Origin: Euryarchaeota archaeon UBA19
Lineage (GTDB): Archaea; Thermoplasmatota; Poseidoniia; Poseidoniales; Thalassarchaeaceae
Assembly: GCA_002502175.1 (NCBI GenBank)
Contig: DAPQ01000021.1
Coordinates: 1-5,903 of the forward strand
Reading direction: 5' to 3'
DNA length: 5,903 nucleotides
Under the pieces are notes generated by a model. That model did no database searches. It was not told where the DNA came from and was given only the letters and a program-made list of their open reading frames with translations. Positions 1-4,125 of the stretch are shown one piece after another; position 1 is the stretch's first letter; each line of letters begins with the position of its first letter. A program made the position numbers and the translations under genes.

Positions 1-487
1 TCCAAAGCATGTTGAAAACTTCCTTTATCTAGTGGATAATGGAATGTACGACTCAACAATTTTCCATCGTATTATTGATGGATTTATGATTCAAGGTGGA
101 GACATTGATGACATGAATGGCGCAGGTGGTTATGCAGGAATTTGGTATGGGTACTGCAATGGACAGATGTCTGGAAGCGATGGAGAAATTTACACCTCTG
201 AAAATTGCGATAGAAATGATTGGACTGTACCTGATGAGGCTGACAATGGTCTCTTGCACGCTCCAAGCGTAATCGCCATGGCAAAGACTTCTGCTCCAAA
301 TACAGCAGGTAGCCAATTTTACATTGTCCCCTCTGATAGTACTCCAAGTCACCTTGACGGTGTTCACACAGTATTCGGAATGGTTACTTCAGGAATGAAT
401 CACGTTGATGCGATTAGCGGAGTGTCAACTGGTAGCAACGACAAGCCAGTTGAGGATGTTCGATTAATTCAGGCTAACAGAACTTAA
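1..487 (+). CDS. Cyclophilin-type peptidyl-prolyl cis-trans isomerase, 5'-truncated by the window
   Basis: This is the 3' part of a cyclophilin, an enzyme that interconverts cis and trans X-Pro peptide bonds and assists protein folding. The frame is open from base 2 (base 1 ends a preceding codon) to the TAA at 485-487, giving 161 visible residues; the true start lies upstream. Visible family motifs are FHRIIDGFMIQGGD at 62-103, which holds the catalytic Arg (codon 68-70) and the Phe, Met and Gln of the active site; an AMAKTSAPNTAGSQFYI stretch; and HLDGVHTVFGMV near the C-terminus. The position that is Trp in cyclosporin-binding human CypA is His here, as in many prokaryotic members, so weak cyclosporin binding is inferred. 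Between the GGD motif and the AMA motif the chain is longer than in CypA and carries two cysteines (codons 155-157 and 206-208). That would suit a disulfide in an exported protein, but any signal peptide would be outside the window. Family assignment is secure; location is inferred. Confidence 0.95.
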   Translation, partial: PKHVENFLYLVDNGMYDSTIFHRIIDGFMIQGGDIDDMNGAGGYAGIWYGYCNGQMSGSDGEIYTSENCDRNDWTVPDEADNGLLHAPSVIAMAKTSAPNTAGSQFYIVPSDSTPSHLDGVHTVFGMVTSGMNHVDAISGVSTGSNDKPVEDVRLIQANRT

Positions 488-543
488 GCCTAGAACAACA
501 ACCCCCCCGTCCCTAGAATACTTCCAATAGTCACATTGATGGA

Positions 544-557
544 GGGTTCCCTAACCC
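544..557 (+). repeat. Short inverted repeat upstream of acnA
   Basis: GGGTT (544-548) and AACCC (553-557) form a perfect 5-bp stem around a 4-base loop. It ends 21 bases before the acnA start codon. It has no T tract, so it is not a normal terminator. It could be a weak operator or mRNA hairpin, or chance; a 5-bp stem is short. Confidence 0.3.
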
Positions 558-569
558 AATTAATCGCGG

Positions 570-573
570 GGTG
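570..573 (+). promoter_or_regulatory. Shine-Dalgarno match for acnA
   Basis: GGTG, within GCGGGGTG, ends 5 bases before the ATG at 579 and can pair with the CACC of the archaeal/bacterial 16S rRNA 3' end. It supports ATG 579 as the start. An in-frame TAA at 561-563 with no other ATG, GTG or TTG codon between also excludes an upstream start. Confidence 0.6.
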
Positions 574-578
574 TCGTA

Positions 579-3263
579 ATGAAGGATTCAGAAGGCTTTG
601 ATTCGCTGAGAACATTCAACAAATCTGACGGCAATGAAGCCCACTTTCACTCACTTTCCCATCTGCAAGATTTAGGTCTCTGTGACCTTGATTCCCTGCC
701 TTTCACAATTCGATTATTGCTTGAAGCAGCGCTGCGAAAGTGCGATGGTTTTCTCGTTACTCGTGAAGATGTAGAACGCATTGCATCATGGTCTCCCAAA
801 ATGACTCCAGAAGAAATTCCATTCTCACCGAGTAGGGTAATCTTACAGGACTTCACAGGAGTTCCTGCTGTTGTTGATATCGCTGCCCTCAGAGACGCTA
901 TGGTAGAGTTGGGCGGAGATCCTGAGAAAGTAAACCCACAAGTTCCGGTGGATTTGGTAATCGACCATTCCGTTCAGGTAGATGTCTCGGGTTTGTTTCC
1001 AGATGCAAGAGAGAAAAATTTGGAGATTGAATATCAACGAAACATGGAGCGCTATGAATTCCTAAAATGGGGTCAGCAAAGTTTGGATAATTTCCGTGCA
1101 GTACCACCTGGCCGCGGTATTGTTCATCAGGTGAATCTAGAGTGGATTGCTAGTGTTGCTAGAGAAGAAAATGGGGTATGGTTACCCGACACTCTAGTCG
1201 GCACAGATAGTCACACAACCATGATCAATGGCCTCGGTGTTCTAGGCTGGGGTGTCGGTGGAATTGAGGCTGAGGCAGTAATGTTAGGTCAGCCGATTTA
1301 CATGCTTCTCCCAGAAGTCTGTGGTTTCGAGTTAACCGGCTCGCTCAGACCTGGAGTAACAGCCACCGATATGACACTCAGAATAGTAGAGATGTTGAGG
1401 GAGCACGGAGTGGTTGGAAAGTTTGTAGAATTCCATGGCTCAGGACTTGCAAATCTAAGCCTTCCAGACAGAGCAACAATCGCTAACATGGCTCCTGAAT
1501 ACGGAGCAACATGTGGATTCTTCCCAGTCGATGAAACCACCCTAGATTACATGCGACTTTCAGGTAGGGATGAATCTCATATTGAAGATGTCAAAAGATA
1601 TCTATCTGCTCAAGGAATGTTCCACACATCACAAACCCCCACTCCCTCCTTTACAAGCCACCTATCGCTTGATTTATCGACTGTAGAGCCAGCATTGGCG
1701 GGTCCGAAAAGACCACAGGACAGGGTCGACCTATCAGCGATGAAAAATCATTGGAAAAAGAGTCTAAATGCACCTCTTGGCCATAGTGGGCATGGTATTG
1801 ATGAAAGCAAGAATGAGTCCTCTGCTACAGTCGGCTCTAGAGGAGTAGATCTGAAACACGGCGATATCGTAATTGCCGCAATAACTAGTTGTACAAACAC
1901 AAGTAACCCTAGTGTAATGATTGCCGCTGGTTTATTGGCACGAAAAGCTAGGGAAGCGGGATTATCAATTGCACCCAGTGTAAAGCCAAGTTTGGCCCCA
2001 GGCTCTAGAGTTGTGACTGAGTATTTTGATGCCGCTGGACTTACCGAAGATCTAGACTCTCTTGGATTCAGCGTGGTTGGATACGGATGCACCACCTGTA
2101 TAGGAAATTCCGGCCCTCTAGACGCTGATATCGAAGCAGCAATCGATGAGGCGGATTTGATTGTTGGAAGCGTACTCTCAGGAAATCGAAATTTCGAGGG
2201 TAGAATACATCAGAAGGTCAAAGCAAATTATCTCGCAAGCCCGCCTTTGGTGGTTGCTTATGCAATAGCAGGAACGCTAGATATTGATTTTGAGTCAGAG
2301 CCGATTGGCAATGGATCAAATGGTCCCATAATGCTAGCCGATATTTGGCCGACCGACGACGAGATCAAACAAACTATTGCTACTTCAATCGGCCCGGAAA
2401 TGTTCCGAAAGCGCTATTCAGATGTTCTGAAAGAACCACGATGGGACGCGATTAGTAGTTCAGAATCTGCCCTATACCCATGGGCAGATGATTCAACTTA
2501 TGTTCGCCTTCCTTCCTTCTTTGAAGGAATACTTCCCGAACCCGCTCCAATTGAACCTATTCATGGAGCAAAAGTTCTCCTAAAGTTAGGAGATTCAGTC
2601 ACTACAGACCACATCAGTCCAGCTGGCGCTTTCCCTCAACATGGACCAGCAGGTCAATACCTGATTTCGAAGGGAGTCGAATCTCGAGACTTCAACTCAT
2701 TTGGAAGTCGACGTGGTAATCATGAGGTGATGATGAGAGGAACCTTCGCCAATGTTCGTATTCGAAATCATATAGCGCCCGGAACCGAAGGAGGTTTCAC
2801 CACTCATTTTCCAACGGATGAAGTAACTTCGGTATTTGATGCCAGTATGAGGTACCAAGCAGAGGGGACTCCACTTGTAGTCTTGGCAGGCACTCAATAT
2901 GGAACAGGTAGTAGCAGAGACTGGGCTGCTAAAGGAACACTTCTCTTGGGAGTCAAGGCGGTCATTGCTACCTCCTTTGAGAGAATTCATCGCTCCAATC
3001 TAGTTGGAATGGGTGTACTACCATTGACTTTCCCAGAAGGTGAAAACGCAGACTCATTGGGTCTTGATGGGACAGAGACTTTCGATATTCCCGCCAGCGC
3101 TGATTTAGTTCCACTATCCTCCATCAGAGTGAAAGCGACAAAGGAAAATGGGGATGTTATTGAATTCGATGCTATTGTAAGATTAGACACTCCTGTGGAG
3201 GTCGACTATTACCGAAATGGGGGGATTCTTCAGACCGTTTTGCGTAATTTGGCAGAGACTTGA
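579..3263 (+). CDS. acnA: Aconitate hydratase, AcnA/IRP1 type
   Basis: Aconitase converts citrate to isocitrate through cis-aconitate in the cytoplasmic TCA cycle, using a [4Fe-4S] cluster. The protein is 894 residues, matching the roughly 890-residue AcnA/IRP1 subfamily. Cluster ligands are Cys438 (in TSCTNT), Cys504 and Cys507 (in YGCTTCIGNSGPL). Other family landmarks are LPFTIRLLLEAALR (about 40-53), DHSVQVD (129-135), GRGIVHQVNLE (178-188), TDSHT (209-213), SGNRNFEGR (534-542), DSVTTDHISPAG (672-683), YGTGSSRDWAAKG (774-786, catalytic Ser778 and Arg780) and SFERIHRSN (799-807). Domains 1-3 occupy about 60-565 and the swivelling domain 4 about 670-830. The hydrophilic linker around 370-425 is the least conserved part. 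ATG 579 is the only possible start downstream of an in-frame stop at 561-563. A 208-residue unknown gene follows after 31 bases and is probably cotranscribed. The related 2-methylcitrate dehydratase AcnD is the main alternative, but length and motifs favour AcnA and no prp genes are present. Confidence 0.97.
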   Translation: MKDSEGFDSLRTFNKSDGNEAHFHSLSHLQDLGLCDLDSLPFTIRLLLEAALRKCDGFLVTREDVERIASWSPKMTPEEIPFSPSRVILQDFTGVPAVVDIAALRDAMVELGGDPEKVNPQVPVDLVIDHSVQVDVSGLFPDAREKNLEIEYQRNMERYEFLKWGQQSLDNFRAVPPGRGIVHQVNLEWIASVAREENGVWLPDTLVGTDSHTTMINGLGVLGWGVGGIEAEAVMLGQPIYMLLPEVCGFELTGSLRPGVTATDMTLRIVEMLREHGVVGKFVEFHGSGLANLSLPDRATIANMAPEYGATCGFFPVDETTLDYMRLSGRDESHIEDVKRYLSAQGMFHTSQTPTPSFTSHLSLDLSTVEPALAGPKRPQDRVDLSAMKNHWKKSLNAPLGHSGHGIDESKNESSATVGSRGVDLKHGDIVIAAITSCTNTSNPSVMIAAGLLARKAREAGLSIAPSVKPSLAPGSRVVTEYFDAAGLTEDLDSLGFSVVGYGCTTCIGNSGPLDADIEAAIDEADLIVGSVLSGNRNFEGRIHQKVKANYLASPPLVVAYAIAGTLDIDFESEPIGNGSNGPIMLADIWPTDDEIKQTIATSIGPEMFRKRYSDVLKEPRWDAISSSESALYPWADDSTYVRLPSFFEGILPEPAPIEPIHGAKVLLKLGDSVTTDHISPAGAFPQHGPAGQYLISKGVESRDFNSFGSRRGNHEVMMRGTFANVRIRNHIAPGTEGGFTTHFPTDEVTSVFDASMRYQAEGTPLVVLAGTQYGTGSSRDWAAKGTLLLGVKAVIATSFERIHRSNLVGMGVLPLTFPEGENADSLGLDGTETFDIPASADLVPLSSIRVKATKENGDVIEFDAIVRLDTPVEVDYYRNGGILQTVLRNLAET

Positions 3264-3285
3264 ATTGAAATCTGAAAACCCAACC

Positions 3286-3290
3286 GGTGA
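3286..3290 (+). promoter_or_regulatory. Shine-Dalgarno site deciding the start of the 208-residue gene
   Basis: GGTGA lies 4 bases upstream of ATG 3295 and matches the UCACC of the 16S rRNA 3' end exactly. The only other ATG in this frame upstream, at 3217, lies inside acnA and has no such site. This supports 3295 as the start. Confidence 0.75.
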
Positions 3291-3294
3291 TAAC

Positions 3295-3921
3295 ATGACT
3301 GACGAGGCGAATATCCGCTTTTCATTTCGCTCGAATGAGCATGATGTAGAAGTTGTAATTCAGGGTCCACCTTCTTGGGTTAACCTGTATCGTGAACGAA
3401 TAGGCCTCGAAGGAGATATCGGATACACCCAATCAGTTCACGGCTCAAGTACAGATTCTTCTGAGGGCCCTGATATCTCAAAAGCCGCAAGAGAACTACC
3501 TGGACCACCCCCTGATCCAAGTCGATTGCCTTCTATCGTAAGAGTCGTCGGAGACCTCGACGTAGATGCCGGTGTATCGGAATTAGGAGTCCCTGAAAGA
3601 ACCGAACCGAACCTTGCAGAAATCAGTTTATTTTTGGAAGAATTAGAAGAAGACCCCGAGCCACTATCTGATAATATGTCAGGAGATCCAATGGCTGAAT
3701 CTTGGATTCAACTTGTGATGACTTTAGTGGTTCGTGAACATGGCCATACCTCGCTTTCAGTTGGCTCAATAGAGAGCCTACTTGGTGACCGAATCAATCG
3801 TACTGGGGTTGAGTTACAGATGTTTTTAGACAGGCTTTGGTTGCTTGGTAAACTTGAGCGAATTCACGGCGGTGCTGAGACTCAATACGCCCCCAATCCA
3901 AGTTGGCTTGAAGCAAGTTAA
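3295..3921 (+). CDS. Unrecognised 208-residue protein with a winged-helix-like C-terminus
   Basis: I do not recognise this protein. ATG 3295 is chosen over the in-frame ATG 3217 because it has GGTGA just upstream, avoids a 47-base overlap with acnA, and begins a hydrophilic, strand-forming N-terminus. Residues 5-40 alternate as beta strands (IRFSF, VEVVI) leading to a GPPSWV turn and a YRERIGL helix, like a small alpha/beta module. Residues 45-80 are Ser/Asp/Pro-rich, including PGPPPDP (69-75), and probably flexible. Residues 107-126 are strongly acidic (EELEEDPEP). Residues 133-205 look like a compact helical domain: a long hydrophobic helix (about 134-148), helices around 155-165 and 170-184, then a hairpin-like LGKLERIHGG...TQYAPNPSW, which resembles a winged-helix fold. 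There is no signal peptide, membrane segment or cysteine, so it is probably cytoplasmic. It lies 31 bases behind acnA and is likely in the same transcript. A regulatory or DNA-binding role is only a hypothesis; the winged helix could equally mediate protein contacts. Confidence 0.85.
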   Translation: MTDEANIRFSFRSNEHDVEVVIQGPPSWVNLYRERIGLEGDIGYTQSVHGSSTDSSEGPDISKAARELPGPPPDPSRLPSIVRVVGDLDVDAGVSELGVPERTEPNLAEISLFLEELEEDPEPLSDNMSGDPMAESWIQLVMTLVVREHGHTSLSVGSIESLLGDRINRTGVELQMFLDRLWLLGKLERIHGGAETQYAPNPSWLEAS

Positions 3922-3928
3922 TTTCGCC

Positions 3929-3936
3929 AATTTTAG
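3929..3936 (+). promoter_or_regulatory. Possible TATA-like box of the exported-protein gene
   Basis: AATTTTAG lies 5 bases before the inverted repeat. If used as an archaeal TATA box, transcription would start about 25 bases downstream, near 3958-3962, just past the inverted repeat. An alternative is CATAATAATG (3979-3988), which would place the start of transcription around 4008-4014, at the internal ATGs 4009 and 4012. Neither matches a strong consensus, and both are chosen by eye. Confidence 0.25.
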
Positions 3937-3940
3937 CCAT

Positions 3941-3957
3941 CAACCCCATAGGGGTTG
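3941..3957 (+). repeat. Perfect 7-bp inverted repeat in the intergenic region
   Basis: CAACCCC (3941-3947) and GGGGTTG (3951-3957) are exact reverse complements separated by ATA. The repeat sits 19 bases after the stop codon of the 208-residue gene and 33 bases before ATG 3991. It lacks a following T tract on either strand, so it does not look like a classic intrinsic terminator. A dyad operator for a dimeric regulator, or an RNA hairpin marking the 3' end of the upstream transcript, are both possible. Confidence 0.5.
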
Positions 3958-3990
3958 CAAAAACATGGTCCCATTAGGCATAATAATGAA

Positions 3991-4125
3991 ATGAAATTCG
4001 GCGTAGCCATGATGTCCCTGTCTATGAACGCCCGAAACGAATCCAAAGAAGGTCGAATAGCGATTTTCTTGGTTATGCTGATGTTAAGTTCGCCAATGCT
4101 ATCATTGGTTCCATCTGTATCAGCA
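3991..4125 (+). other. Signal peptide of the large exported protein
   Basis: Residues 1-45 if ATG 3991 is used. The n-region contains Arg15, Lys19 and Arg22, the hydrophobic core is IAIFLVMLML followed by SSPMLSLVP, and the end is SVSA, a good signal peptidase I site. No lipobox cysteine is present, so a lipoprotein is unlikely, and no twin arginine is seen, so the Sec route is expected. Starting at Met12 (4024) would give a 34-residue signal of more usual length. Confidence 0.85.

Larger units (their letters stand above)
488..578 (+). other. Intergenic region between the cyclophilin gene and acnA
   Basis: This 91-base gap contains a run of seven C (502-508), a short inverted repeat (544-557) and an AT-rich patch (about 558-564) too close to the acnA ATG to be an ordinary TATA box for it. 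No T-rich archaeal terminator is evident after the cyclophilin stop. No convincing TATA/BRE pair can be picked by eye, so whether acnA has its own promoter here is unresolved. Confidence 0.5.
3922..3990 (+). other. Intergenic region before the large exported protein
   Basis: This 69-base gap begins AT-rich (TTTCGCCAATTTTAGCC), then holds a perfect 7-bp inverted repeat at 3941-3957, then a second AT-rich patch (CATAATAATG, 3979-3988) immediately before the ATG at 3991. No Shine-Dalgarno match is seen. The gap probably carries a promoter for the downstream gene. Confidence 0.5.

Noticed and set aside
32..487. Start of the cyclophilin gene at the GTG codon at base 32
   Set aside because: The frame is open back to base 2 and the upstream residues (PKHVENFLYL) match the usual cyclophilin sequence before the FHR motif, so the real start lies before the window.
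502..508. Run of seven C as a sign of a frameshift or slippage site
   Set aside because: It lies outside coding sequence, after the cyclophilin stop; both flanking genes are intact around it.
1748..2095. 115-codon open frame on the minus strand
   Set aside because: It lies entirely antisense to the conserved cluster-binding region of acnA and has no recognisable family features.
3217..3294. N-terminal extension of the 208-residue protein from ATG 3217
   Set aside because: It would overlap acnA by 47 bases, has no ribosome-binding site and reads as unlikely protein; ATG 3295 has GGTGA right upstream.
3941..3957. Inverted repeat as an intrinsic terminator
   Set aside because: No T tract follows on either strand and the stem is only 7 bp, so terminator is not the favoured call; it is kept as an unassigned repeat.
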